Positions 8,979 to 17,207 of a stretch of DNA of 64,000 nucleotides are shown here, in pieces. The notes under the pieces are model-generated. The model worked only from the letters and a program-made list of their open reading frames with translations. It had not been told where the DNA came from and made no database searches. This DNA comes from Streptomyces sp. NBC_01235 (lineage in GTDB: Bacteria; Actinomycetota; Actinomycetes; Streptomycetales; Streptomycetaceae). Numbering within the stretch: position 1 is the first letter of the stretch; each line of letters begins with the position of its first letter. Position numbers and translations under genes: made by a program. The stretch is from positions 3,038,001 through 3,102,000 of the forward strand of contig NZ_CP108513.1 in the NCBI RefSeq assembly GCF_035989285.1, read 5' to 3'.

Positions 8979-9866
8979 GTGACCACGCTCACCGATCTGT
9001 ATCCCACCCGTGGCACCGCCGAGGTGTCCGTCCCCCGCCAGGACCCCGTCGTCTGGGGCTCCCCCAGCGCCCCCGGCCCGATCGCGACGGCCGACCTCCA
9101 GGCGTACGAGCGCGACGGCTTCCTCTCCGTCGACCAGCTGATCAGCGACGACGAGGCCACCGTCTGCCGACGGGAGCTGGAGCGGCTGGTCGCCGACCCG
9201 GAGATCCGGGCCGACGAGCGGTCGATCGTCGAACCGCGGTCCAAGGAGATCCGGTCCGTCTTCGAGGTGCACAAGCTGAGCCCGGTGTTCGCCTCGCTGG
9301 TGCGCGACGAGCGGGTCGTGGGTCGGGCGCGGCAGATCCTCGGCTCGGACGTGTACGTCCACCAGTCGCGGATCAACGTCAAGCCGGGCTTCGGGGCCGG
9401 GGGCTTCTACTGGCACTCGGACTTCGAGACCTGGCACGCCGAGGACGGTCTGCCGAACATGCGGACGGTGTCCGTCTCCATCGCGCTGACCGAGAACTTC
9501 GCCACCAACGGCGGGCTCATGATCATGCCGGGCTCGCACCGGACGTTCCTCGGCTGCGCCGGGGCCACGCCGAAGGACAACTACAAGAAGTCGCTGCAGA
9601 TGCAGGACGCGGGCACGCCCTCCGACGAGGCGCTGACCGCGATGGCGAGCGACCACGGCATCAAGCTGTTCACCGGGAAGGCCGGTTCGGCGACCTGGTT
9701 CGACTGCAACGCCATGCACGGGTCCGGCGACAACATCACGCCGTTCCCGCGCAGCAACGTGTTCGTCGTGTTCAACAGCGTGGAGAACACGGCCGTGGAG
9801 CCGTTCGCGGCTCCGGTACGGCGGCCGGAGTTCATCGGTGCGAGGGATTTCACTCCGGTCCGGTGA
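8979..9866 (+). CDS. ectD: Ectoine 5-hydroxylase
   Basis: Fe(II)/2-oxoglutarate dioxygenase that turns ectoine into 5-hydroxyectoine. 295 residues from this start. The iron ligands are visible as His146 and Asp148 in YWHSDFE and His247 in NAMHGSGDN. The signature segment between, FETWHAEDGLPNMR, is the EctD hallmark. I prefer the GTG at 8979 to the one at 8970 (which overlaps the ectC stop) because GAGGAGG at 8962-8968 is correctly spaced only for 8979. Its presence predicts that the organism accumulates hydroxyectoine as well as ectoine under osmotic or heat stress. Confidence 0.95.
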   Translation: MTTLTDLYPTRGTAEVSVPRQDPVVWGSPSAPGPIATADLQAYERDGFLSVDQLISDDEATVCRRELERLVADPEIRADERSIVEPRSKEIRSVFEVHKLSPVFASLVRDERVVGRARQILGSDVYVHQSRINVKPGFGAGGFYWHSDFETWHAEDGLPNMRTVSVSIALTENFATNGGLMIMPGSHRTFLGCAGATPKDNYKKSLQMQDAGTPSDEALTAMASDHGIKLFTGKAGSATWFDCNAMHGSGDNITPFPRSNVFVVFNSVENTAVEPFAAPVRRPEFIGARDFTPVR

Positions 9867-10054
9867 GACGGAGAGGGCGTCCGGGACCGTCGGGCCGTCG
9901 GTGGTTGCCGGGTTGAGCGGCCACGGGCCACGCCGGTGTCGCCGTCCGCTCCGGGACGTCGCATACGACGACGTCGGCGTCGCCCGTGGCCGGGCACGCC
10001 ACCTCGTCCGGTGCGGCCCGGCCGTCGGCACGGTTCCGCGTCGGCGGCCGGGCC

Positions 10055-10073
10055 CGGCGCCTTCCCGGCGCCG
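10055..10073. terminator. Possible bidirectional terminator between ectD and convergent PLP gene
   Basis: CGGCGCC and GGCGCCG pair as a 7-bp stem around a five-base loop in the 239-base convergent gap between ectD and the PLP enzyme. The gap holds no other visible feature and the stem is short, so the call is tentative. Confidence 0.35.
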
Positions 10074-10105
10074 CCGTCCGCTTCCGGAGGCCGTACCCGG
10101 GGGCG

Positions 10106-11194
10106 TCAGCCCGACAGCGCGTCCAGCAGGCGGTCGACGTCGGCGGGGGTGTTGAACAGGTGGAAGGAGGCGCGCAGGTTGCCGGAGCGGTTGGAGACCT
10201 GTATGCCGGCGGCGCCCAACTCGGGCTGGCGGTGGCCGAGTCGGGGCACGGAGACGATCGCGGAGCCGGGTGCGGGGATCGCTTCGTGGCCGAGGGCGGA
10301 GAGGCCGGCGCGACAGCGGTCGGCCAGTGCGAGGTCGTGGGCGCGGATCGCCGCCACGCCGAGTTCCTCCACCAGTTCGAGGGACCGGCGCAGCCCGGCG
10401 TAGGTGAACAGGGCGTGCGTCAGGTCGAACCGCCGTGCCGAGTGGGCGAGTTCGGCCACCGGGCCGTAACAGCTGTCCCAGGGCTCCTCGCCCGCGACCC
10501 ATCCCGCGAGGATCGGTGACAGCCCGCCGAAGTCCTCCGGGACCACGAGGAAGGCCGCGCCGTGCGGGCCGAGCAACCACTTGAAGGAGACGGCGGCGGA
10601 GAAGTCGTGGGCGTCGGCGTCCGTCGGCAGCCAGCCGACGGCCTGCGAGAAGTCGACGTAGGTGCGCGCGCCGTGCGTCCGGGCGGCCTCGCGCAGGGCG
10701 GGCAGGTCGGCGATCCGGCCGTCGGCGGACTGGGCGGCGCTGACCGCGACCAGCGCCGTGCCGGGACGGACGGACTCGGCGATCCGCTCCAGCGGGACGG
10801 AGCGGACCTTGAGGTCGCCGCGGACGTGGAACGGGTTCAGCACGGAGGTGAAGTCGTCCTCGGCGGTGAGCACTTCGGCGCCTGCGGGGAGCGAGGCGGC
10901 GATCAGGCCGGTGTGCGCGGCGACCGAGGCGCCCAGCGCCACCCGGGTGACCGGGACACCGGCCAGCCGGGCGTACGCGGCCCGGCAGGCCTCCACGTCC
11001 TCGTGCAGCGGAGTCAACGGCCTGCCCTCGGCCCGCAGCAGCGCCGCCTCGTGCAGGGCGGCGACGGTGCGGGCGGGCAGCAGGCCGTTGCTCGCGGTGT
11101 TCAGATACGTCGTCTTCGGGGTGAACTCGGCGCGGACGAGGCTCTCGAAGGTCTCCATGGGTCCACTCTGCGGCCGCGTGAACTCATAGTCCAT
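10106..11194 (-). CDS. PLP-dependent class V (cysteine-desulfurase-like fold) enzyme
   Basis: 362 residues. YLNTASNGLLP at about residue 30 is the typical N-terminal substrate/PLP segment; YVDFSQAVGWLP (Asp181) and SFKWLLGPHG (Lys205, predicted Schiff base) give the PLP site. Isopenicillin-epimerase and cysteine-desulfurase-like proteins share this layout, and the real reaction cannot be told from sequence. The ATG at 11194 gives the full open frame; an internal ATG at 11158 is equally possible, since neither has a good ribosome site. It converges on ectD and has no evident operon partner. Confidence 0.8.
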   Translation of the reverse strand: MDYEFTRPQSGPMETFESLVRAEFTPKTTYLNTASNGLLPARTVAALHEAALLRAEGRPLTPLHEDVEACRAAYARLAGVPVTRVALGASVAAHTGLIAASLPAGAEVLTAEDDFTSVLNPFHVRGDLKVRSVPLERIAESVRPGTALVAVSAAQSADGRIADLPALREAARTHGARTYVDFSQAVGWLPTDADAHDFSAAVSFKWLLGPHGAAFLVVPEDFGGLSPILAGWVAGEEPWDSCYGPVAELAHSARRFDLTHALFTYAGLRRSLELVEELGVAAIRAHDLALADRCRAGLSALGHEAIPAPGSAIVSVPRLGHRQPELGAAGIQVSNRSGNLRASFHLFNTPADVDRLLDALSG

Positions 11195-11266
11195 TGCGGA
11201 TTTCTACGTGGAATCACCAAGCGATGCTTATGGATCGGCTCCGGCCTGCGGTTTTCCAGCCCTGCT

Positions 11267-11986
11267 TCAGCCCTGCTGCGGCACCGCGCACCCGTCGGGA
11301 CCGCAGGCCTCCGCGCCGCCGTCGTCGATCAGCTTCAGCGGGGAGCGGTCGCCCCAGGCCTGGGTCAGGGCCTGGGTGAAGACCTCGGCGGGCTGGGCTC
11401 CGGAGACGCCGTAGGCGCGGTCGAGGACGAAGAAGGGTACGCCGTTCGCGCCGAGCTGGGCGGCTTCGCGCTCGTCGGCGCGGACCTCGTCTGCGTACGC
11501 CGCCGGGTCGGCGAGGACCTTGCGAGCGGCGTCGGCGTCGAGGCCGGCCTCGACGGCCAGTTCCACGAGCCGCTCGTCGCCCTCGGCGAAGACGGACCGC
11601 TCCTCGGCGAAGTTCGCCCGGTAGAGGATCTGGATCAGCTCGTCCTGCCGGCCGTGCTCCTTGGCGAAGTGCAGCAGGCGGTGCATGTCGAAGGTGTTGC
11701 CGTGGTCGCGGTCGCGGGTGCGGTAGTCGAGGCCCTCGGCGGCGGCCTGGGCGCCCAGGTTCTCCTCGCCGGCCTGCGCCTGCGCCTCGCTCATGCCGTA
11801 CTTCTTGCTGAGCATGGCCAGCACGGGCTGGACGTCACCCTTGGCGCGGCCGGGGTCGAGCTCGAAGGAACGGTGCACCACCTCGACCTGGTCGCGGTGC
11901 GGGAAGGCCTCGAGCGCCTTCTCGAAGCGGGCCTTGCCCACATAGCACCAGGGGCAGGCGATGTCGCTCCAGATCTCGACGCGCAT
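11267..11986 (-). CDS. FrnE/DsbA-like thioredoxin-fold oxidoreductase
   Basis: 239 residues. It starts with MRVEIWSDIACPWCYVGK, putting a CPWC redox pair at Cys11 and Cys14 right after the first beta strand, as in the FrnE and 2-hydroxychromene-2-carboxylate isomerase-related DsbA group. There is no signal peptide, so it acts in the cytoplasm, probably as a disulfide isomerase or thiol-dependent isomerase. GVPFFVLDRAYGVSGAQ in the last third is the conserved cis-proline region. The C-terminus adds a Cys pair (CGPDGC). The perfect palindrome TGAACGTTCA lies 55 bases upstream. Confidence 0.87.
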   Translation of the reverse strand: MRVEIWSDIACPWCYVGKARFEKALEAFPHRDQVEVVHRSFELDPGRAKGDVQPVLAMLSKKYGMSEAQAQAGEENLGAQAAAEGLDYRTRDRDHGNTFDMHRLLHFAKEHGRQDELIQILYRANFAEERSVFAEGDERLVELAVEAGLDADAARKVLADPAAYADEVRADEREAAQLGANGVPFFVLDRAYGVSGAQPAEVFTQALTQAWGDRSPLKLIDDGGAEACGPDGCAVPQQG

Positions 11987-12061
11987 GTCTCGGCTCTTCT
12001 CCAGGTCGTACGGGTACGGAGGCTCCCTCCGCCTGGTGCGTGAACGTTCAAGCGCCCGCGT

Positions 12062-12580
12062 TCATTCCCCGCCCCTTCGTCCTTCGCCCACCGTGAAGCG
12101 CAGGAAGAGATGGTGATCGCCCTCGTCGGGCGGGTTCCGCGGGTCCGGGAACCAGCCCTGACGTGCGTAGAAGGCCTGAGCCCGCCGGTTGTCCACGTGC
12201 ACGTCGAGGACGGCCGCGCGGCGGCCGTCCGCCCTCCACTGCTCCACGCAGGCCGTGTGCAGGACCGTACCGATGCCGCCGCGCCAGTGGTCGGGGTCGA
12301 CGTGGAACTGGAACAGCTTGACGGTGTCCGCGGCCGAGCCTTCCGGCGTGCGGAACGAGGCGAGGCCGACGATCCGCCCCCGTTCGACGACGCAGAGCAC
12401 ATGGCCGTCGGGCCGCTCGATGGCCGTGCGCCAGTTCGCGAGCCAGTCGGTGCCGTCCTGCGGGACCCCGTCGGGGTAATAGGTCGCCCGGGCGCGGGCG
12501 TGCAGCGCGGCGACCGCCTCCGCCTCGGCGGGCACGGCGGTGCGGATCACCCGGTCTCCCGTGACACGTTCTCCGATCAT
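12062..12580 (-). CDS. GNAT-family N-acetyltransferase
   Basis: 172 residues, single GNAT domain. Motif A is visible as VDPDHWRGGIGTVLHTACVEQW and motif B as LDVHVDNRRAQAFYARQGWF. The substrate is unknown. The ATG at 12578-12580 overlaps the stop of the upstream AraC-like gene by four bases, so the two are translationally coupled. The basic, glycine-rich tail (EGRRGGE) is probably disordered. Confidence 0.88.
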   Translation of the reverse strand: MIGERVTGDRVIRTAVPAEAEAVAALHARARATYYPDGVPQDGTDWLANWRTAIERPDGHVLCVVERGRIVGLASFRTPEGSAADTVKLFQFHVDPDHWRGGIGTVLHTACVEQWRADGRRAAVLDVHVDNRRAQAFYARQGWFPDPRNPPDEGDHHLFLRFTVGEGRRGGE

Positions 12581-13380
12581 GCAACGGAGGACGTACCGGC
12601 CCGTTCCCCGGTTCCGAGCCGGCTGAACCGGGCGCGGTGGGCGCTCGGGGTGAGCCCGGTGCGGCGGACGAGGTGGGCACGCGGGGAGTCCGCGGTACCC
12701 AGGCCGCAGGCGCGGGCCGGCTGGTCCATGGGCAGGACGGTGGTCTCCAGGAGTTCCTTGGCGCGCTCGACGCGCTGGTGGAGCAGCCACTGGAGCGGGC
12801 TCATCCCGCTCTCGGCGTGGAAGCGCCGGGTGGGTGTCGGCACGCTGACGCCCGCGTGCCGGGCCAGGTCGGTGAGGGTGAGCGGCCTGTCGAGGTTGCG
12901 CATGGCGCAGCCGCGGGTGTCGGCACAGGCGGTGCCCCGCTCGGGCGGCAGCGGGGTCTGGGTGAACCGGGTCCGGCCGCCGGGCCGGACGGGGGAGACG
13001 AGGGCGAGCCGCGCGACCCGGTTGGCGACGGCCGCCCCGTGGTCGGTGCGGATCATGTGCAGGCACAGGCCGATGCCGGCGGCGTACCCGGGGGAGGTGA
13101 GGACCTGGCCGTCCTGCGCGTAGAGGACGTCGTCCGTGAGGTCGACCGCCGGGCAGCGCCTGCGCGGTTCCCCGGCCTGGTTCCCGTACGTCGTGGCCCG
13201 GCGGCCGTCCAGCGGTCCCGCGTCGGCCAGGGCGAACGCGGCGCTGCAGATGGACGCGATCCGCCGGCCCGCGTCGGCGGCCTCGCGCAGGGCGGCCACC
13301 GTGCGCGGGTCGGCAGGTGGCCGGGGGCCTGGCATCGCGGTGTTCGGGGCGCTGGTCTCCGACGGCTTCACCGGGGGCAT
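12577..13380 (-). CDS. AraC/GlxA-family regulator, N-terminally truncated
   Basis: 267 residues. The C-terminal 110 residues are an intact double helix-turn-helix of the AraC type (LTLTDLARHAGVSV, then MSPLQWLLHQRVERAKELLE and a second helix pair). Ahead of it is only the second half of the DJ-1/PfpI-like domain of GlxA regulators (ASICSAAFALADAG, DVLYAQDGQVLTSPGYAAGIGL). The first roughly 85 residues of that domain, where GlxA proteins begin, are absent: the frame closes at a stop at 13444-13446. The start is therefore uncertain and the gene may be a decaying relic or a shortened regulator. It is coupled to the downstream acetyltransferase. Confidence 0.65.
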   Translation of the reverse strand: MPPVKPSETSAPNTAMPGPRPPADPRTVAALREAADAGRRIASICSAAFALADAGPLDGRRATTYGNQAGEPRRRCPAVDLTDDVLYAQDGQVLTSPGYAAGIGLCLHMIRTDHGAAVANRVARLALVSPVRPGGRTRFTQTPLPPERGTACADTRGCAMRNLDRPLTLTDLARHAGVSVPTPTRRFHAESGMSPLQWLLHQRVERAKELLETTVLPMDQPARACGLGTADSPRAHLVRRTGLTPSAHRARFSRLGTGERAGTSSVA

Positions 13381-13429
13381 GCGGGCGGGCCTGGCGATAG
13401 CGCGGCGCTGCTCGCGGTGACGGGTGTGC

Positions 13430-14038
13430 TCAGCTTCCGTCTCTCAGGTCGTGCGGCCACTCGGTCCTGAACTCCAGGTGGTCGTACGTCACGACGCACC
13501 CCTCCCCCATCGGCGACTGCGTCATGAAGCCGATGAGAGCCGCGCCGGTCTCTTTCTCCTCGCCGAGCGTGAACAGCCGGACGAAGGTCCAGCGCTTGCC
13601 GTCCCGGGAGGCGTGGAAGGCGAAGGCACGACCGGTCCGGCTCAACCGCAGCCAGACCGAACTCCCCTCCACAGTGAAGGAGTTGGCGTCGTCGGAGTGT
13701 CCCCGGGTGACCACCGTGCAGACGGTCGCCACGTCCGGGGAGTACTCCAGACAGAGTTTGGCCCACGCCCGCTCACCGACATGGACGTACAACGCCCCCG
13801 CGTCGAAGGCCCAGTTGAACCCGACGGTGACCCGAGCTATGAGCTGGAAGTCCCCTTCGGGCGCCCCGAGCAGCCGGGGCGCGTCGGCGGCGGGGTCCAG
13901 CGCCTGACCGGTGGGCGGCACGAACCGGTCCTGCCGCGCCCCGGCCCACGCGGTCAACACCCCGTCCTCATGCGACCAGTGCCCATCGGGCCCATAGGTA
14001 CGGAGAGGGAAGGGCAGTTCGGGAAGCGAAACGTCCAT
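13430..14038 (-). CDS. DUF1349 beta-sandwich protein
   Basis: 202 residues matching the DUF1349 family, concanavalin-like jelly-roll proteins often annotated as regulation-of-enolase proteins. Characteristic parts are WAFDAGALYVHVGERAWAK, CLEYSPD, TVVTRGHSDDAN and FHASRDGKRWTFVR. There is no signal peptide. Members probably bind sugars, but no activity is established. The ATG at 14038 is chosen because the residues upstream in frame are proline/arginine-rich and unlike the family. Confidence 0.8.
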   Translation of the reverse strand: MDVSLPELPFPLRTYGPDGHWSHEDGVLTAWAGARQDRFVPPTGQALDPAADAPRLLGAPEGDFQLIARVTVGFNWAFDAGALYVHVGERAWAKLCLEYSPDVATVCTVVTRGHSDDANSFTVEGSSVWLRLSRTGRAFAFHASRDGKRWTFVRLFTLGEEKETGAALIGFMTQSPMGEGCVVTYDHLEFRTEWPHDLRDGS

Positions 14039-14071
14039 TGCCTCATCATCGCAGGGCGGCTGAGAAAGCAA

Positions 14072-14100
14072 GGGGCGCGGGGAACCGCGCGACAAGCCAC
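14072..14100. repeat. Dispersed Streptomyces palindromic element, copy 1
   Basis: The stretch begins GGGGCGCGGGGAACCGCGCG and continues with ACAAGCCAC. It closely matches 36267-36296 and more loosely 18672-18730. All copies lie just past the 3' ends of genes or in short gaps. Confidence 0.7.
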
Positions 14101-14162
14101 GACGGACCTGTACCCGGCACTCCACCGCACCCCTCGACGACACCCGCGCGCAGCGCTGCGCG

Positions 14163-15728
14163 CTACCGCTCCAGACGCCCGTTGAACCGACGAGGAAGCC
14201 CCAGCTCGTTCTCGTCCCGAAGCTCCACAGGCAGCAGCGCAGCCGGAGCATTCTGATACGCGACAGGCCGCAGCCACCGCTCGATGGCGGTCCCGCCCAC
14301 CGAGGTGGACGTGGACGTCGTAGCCGGGTACGGCCCCCCGTGATGCTGGGCCGGTGCGACGGCGACACCCGTGGGCCACCCGTTCACGAGCACACGCCCG
14401 GCGAGCGGAGTCAGTTCGGTGAGGATCTCCGCACCGCGCCCCTCGCCGGCCGCCTCCCCCTCGGACAGCTGAACCGTCGCCGTCAGGTTGCCAGGCAGCC
14501 GCGACAGAACCGCCTTTACCTCACCCTCGTCCTCATAGCGGGCCACGACGGTGACCGGCCCGAAGCACTCCTCCAGCAGCAGATCGTGCTCCCCCTCGGC
14601 GGCGAGCCGAGCCGCGGGCACGGTCAGGAAGCCCGCGCTGACGGTGTGCTCCCCGCCCGCGCCGGGCGTCACCGGCGACTCCACGTCGGCCAGCTCCGCG
14701 CGCTCGGCGACCCCGGCGATGAAGTTGTCCCGCATCCGGTGGTCGAGCAGCACGCCCGCGTCGGTGTCGCTCACCGCGTCCGTCAGCGACTTGAGCAGAC
14801 CGTCGCCGGCCGCGCCGGACGGCACCAGCACCAGCCCGGGCTTGACACAGAACTGTCCGACGCCCAGCGTCATGGACCCGGCGAGCCCGGCGCCGATGGC
14901 CTCGGCGCGCTCGGCGGCGGCGGCCTCCGTCACCACGACGGGGTTCAGCGACCCCAGCTCGCCGTGGAAGGGGATCGGCACCGGCCGGGCCGCGGCCGCG
15001 TCGAAGAGCGCCCGCCCGCCCCGGATGGAACCGGTGAAGCCCGCGGCGGCGACCAGCGGGTGCTTGATCAGCTCGACGCCGGCCTCGAAGCCGTGCACGA
15101 GACCGAGCACGTCCTCCGGGATCCCGTGTTCGGCGGCGGCGTGCCGCACCACCTTGGCGACCAGCTCGGACAGCCCCGGGTGGTCGGGGTGGGACTTGAC
15201 GACGACCGGGTTGCCGGCCGCCAGCGCGCTCGCGGTGTCGCCGCCGGCGACGGAGAAGGCAAAGGGGAAGTTGGACGCCGAGTAGACCGCGACCACACCG
15301 AGCGGCACCTTGTAGCGGCGCAGGTCCGGGATGGGCGGCGTGGCCGTGTCGTCGGGGTGGTTGATGACGACGTCCAGGAAGGCGCCCTCGTCGACGATGT
15401 CGGCGAACGCGCGCAGCTGGTAGCAGGTGCGGGCGAGCTCGCCGTTCAGCCGGACCGGGCCGAGCGCGGTCTCGGCGTCGGCCACCTCGACGAGCGTGTC
15501 CTTGGCCGCCTGAAGCCGGTCGGCGGCGGAGCGCAGGAAGGCGGCGCGGACGGTGCGGTCGGCGAGGGAGCCGCGCGCGTCATGGGCGGCGCGGACGACG
15601 GTGTCGACCTCCTGGGCCGTGGCCTCCACCGCAACCTGTTCACGCTGCTTCCCGGTTCGGGGGTCGACACTCCAGACTGGTGCTGCTGCCACCGCGGGTC
15701 CCTCCACATTTGGTACTGGCTCACTCAC
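14163..15728 (-). CDS. NADP+-dependent aldehyde dehydrogenase, 2-oxoglutarate-semialdehyde dehydrogenase type
   Basis: 521 residues, the longer form typical of 2-oxoglutarate semialdehyde (KGSA) and fatty-aldehyde NADP enzymes. The cofactor segment SASNFPFAFSVAGGDTASALAAG is conserved, as are FTGSIRGGRALFDAAA, the general base in GELGSLNP (Glu257) and the nucleophile in GQFCVKPG (Cys294). It could oxidise KGSA, the end product of oxidative uronate and pentonate routes, to 2-oxoglutarate. That role is inferred from family and from the presence of kdgD and a pentonate module elsewhere in this window. It is divergent from an IclR regulator, its likely controller. Confidence 0.82.
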   Translation of the reverse strand: MSEPVPNVEGPAVAAAPVWSVDPRTGKQREQVAVEATAQEVDTVVRAAHDARGSLADRTVRAAFLRSAADRLQAAKDTLVEVADAETALGPVRLNGELARTCYQLRAFADIVDEGAFLDVVINHPDDTATPPIPDLRRYKVPLGVVAVYSASNFPFAFSVAGGDTASALAAGNPVVVKSHPDHPGLSELVAKVVRHAAAEHGIPEDVLGLVHGFEAGVELIKHPLVAAAGFTGSIRGGRALFDAAAARPVPIPFHGELGSLNPVVVTEAAAAERAEAIGAGLAGSMTLGVGQFCVKPGLVLVPSGAAGDGLLKSLTDAVSDTDAGVLLDHRMRDNFIAGVAERAELADVESPVTPGAGGEHTVSAGFLTVPAARLAAEGEHDLLLEECFGPVTVVARYEDEGEVKAVLSRLPGNLTATVQLSEGEAAGEGRGAEILTELTPLAGRVLVNGWPTGVAVAPAQHHGGPYPATTSTSTSVGGTAIERWLRPVAYQNAPAALLPVELRDENELGLPRRFNGRLER

Positions 15729-15735
15729 CAGGGGC

Positions 15736-15751
15736 GTTCGATATGCTGAAC
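15736..15751. promoter_or_regulatory. Candidate IclR-family operator
   Basis: GTTC, eight bases, GAAC: an inverted repeat in the 87-base gap between the divergent aldehyde dehydrogenase and IclR genes, only eight bases before the dehydrogenase start. Position and symmetry fit repression by the neighbouring IclR protein; this is inference. Confidence 0.4.
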
Positions 15752-15815
15752 ACTGTCTCTGATGATGAATATGCTGTCGGAGCGTATTTCCCGTCGAACG
15801 AAGGGGTCAAGGGCG

Positions 15816-16589
15816 ATGTCGGCTGGCGAGACGGGGGGCGGGGCGCAGGTCAAGTCCGCGGTGCGGACGGTTGAGCTGCTGGAATACTTCGCCGGCCGCC
15901 CAGGAATGCACTCTCTGGCGTCGGTCCAGGAGGCCGTCGGATATCCCAAGTCCAGTCTCTACATGCTGCTGCGCACCCTGGTGGAGCTGGGCTGGGTGGA
16001 GACTGACGCGACGGGCACACGGTACGGCATAGGCGTGCGCGCGCTGCTGGTCGGCACCTCCTACATCGACGGCGACGAGGTCGTCGCGGCGGCCCGGCCG
16101 ACCCTCGACCGGCTCTCGGACGACACCACCGAGACCATCCATCTGGCCCGGCTCGACGGCACGAACGTCGTCTACCTCGCCACCCGCCAGTCCCAGCACT
16201 ACCTGCGCCCCTTCACCCGCGTCGGCCGCCGCCTGCCCGCCCACTCCACCTCCCTCGGCAAGGCGCTGCTGAGCACCTACACCGACGAGCAGGTCCGCAA
16301 GATGCTCCCGGAGACGCTCCCGGCGCTGACCGAGCACACGATCACGGACCGCGAGAAGCTCATCGAGGAGCTGCGCCAGGTCCGCGAGCAGGGCTTCGCG
16401 GTGGACCGCGAGGAGAACACGCTGGGCCTGCGCTGCTTCGGCGTGGCGATCCCGTACCGCACGCCGGCCCGGGACGCGATCAGCTGCTCGGTGCCGGTGG
16501 CGAGACTCACACCCGCGCACGAGCAGATGGTGAAGGACGCCCTGTTCGACGCGCGCGACCGGCTCACGCTGGCCACCCGCCGGCTCTGA
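15816..16589 (+). CDS. IclR-family transcriptional regulator
   Basis: 257 residues. An N-terminal winged helix (VKSAVRTVELLEYFA, then SLYMLLRTLVELGWVE) is followed by the IclR effector domain (YLRPFTRVGRRLPAHSTSLGKALLS, FAVDREENTLGLRCFGVAIPY). The ATG at 15816 has AAGGGG at 15801-15806 and yields the normal family start; upstream in-frame ATGs lack this support. IclR proteins sense small organic acids. Divergent orientation from the semialdehyde dehydrogenase suggests that it controls that gene and itself. Confidence 0.9.
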   Translation: MSAGETGGGAQVKSAVRTVELLEYFAGRPGMHSLASVQEAVGYPKSSLYMLLRTLVELGWVETDATGTRYGIGVRALLVGTSYIDGDEVVAAARPTLDRLSDDTTETIHLARLDGTNVVYLATRQSQHYLRPFTRVGRRLPAHSTSLGKALLSTYTDEQVRKMLPETLPALTEHTITDREKLIEELRQVREQGFAVDREENTLGLRCFGVAIPYRTPARDAISCSVPVARLTPAHEQMVKDALFDARDRLTLATRRL

Positions 16590-16614
16590 GGCGGGCCGAC
16601 GTAGGCTCTCAGGC

Positions 16615-17085
16615 ATGGAGATCGCCCTGCGCCGAGTCCATGACAGCGATCTGCCGGTGTTCTACCGGCAGATGAACGACCCCGAGTCGCTCGAGATGGC
16701 CGCGTTCACCCCGAAGGATCCGGCCGACCGGGACGTCTTCGAGGCCCACTGGAAGAAGATCCGCGCCTCGTCCGCCGTGCTGCGCACGATCCTCGCCGAC
16801 GGGGACGTCGTCGGCAGCACGGCGGTGTACGGGGAGCCGGGCGAGCGCGAGGTGACGTACTGGGTGGACCGGGCGTACTGGGGCCGGGGCATCGCCACGG
16901 CGGCGTTGCGTGCCCTGCTGTCCGAGGTCCCGGAGCGTCCGCTGTTCGCGCGTGCGGCGGCCGACAACGCCGGTTCCCTCCGGGTCCTGGAGAAGTGCGG
17001 CTTCCGGCCCACCGCCTGGGCCGCCGGGTACGCGAACGCGCGGGGCGGGGAGATCGAGGAGGTCGTGCTGCGGCTGGAGCCCTGA
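16615..17085 (+). CDS. GNAT-family N-acetyltransferase (RimJ/RimL-like)
   Basis: 156 residues. The motif A region VTYWVDRAYWGRGIATAALRALL and the later AADNAGSLRVLEKCGFRPT are those of RimJ/RimL-type protein or small-molecule acetyltransferases. The target is unknown. It starts 25 bases after the IclR gene on the same strand and may be co-transcribed, although no functional link is apparent. Confidence 0.9.
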   Translation: MEIALRRVHDSDLPVFYRQMNDPESLEMAAFTPKDPADRDVFEAHWKKIRASSAVLRTILADGDVVGSTAVYGEPGEREVTYWVDRAYWGRGIATAALRALLSEVPERPLFARAAADNAGSLRVLEKCGFRPTAWAAGYANARGGEIEEVVLRLEP

Positions 17086-17207
17086 ACCGGCCTCGGACGA
17101 AAGGGCCTCGGACGACGGCCTCGCATGACGGTCCTCAGATGAACAGACGATGAGAAATCCGGCGGACGGGAACGATTGATCTCTTCCCGTTCGTCTTTCC
17201 GAGCGCA

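Noticed and set aside
10562..12043. Long plus-strand frame opposite the PLP enzyme and FrnE-like genes
   Set aside because: Antisense to well-supported genes and without any recognisable motif.
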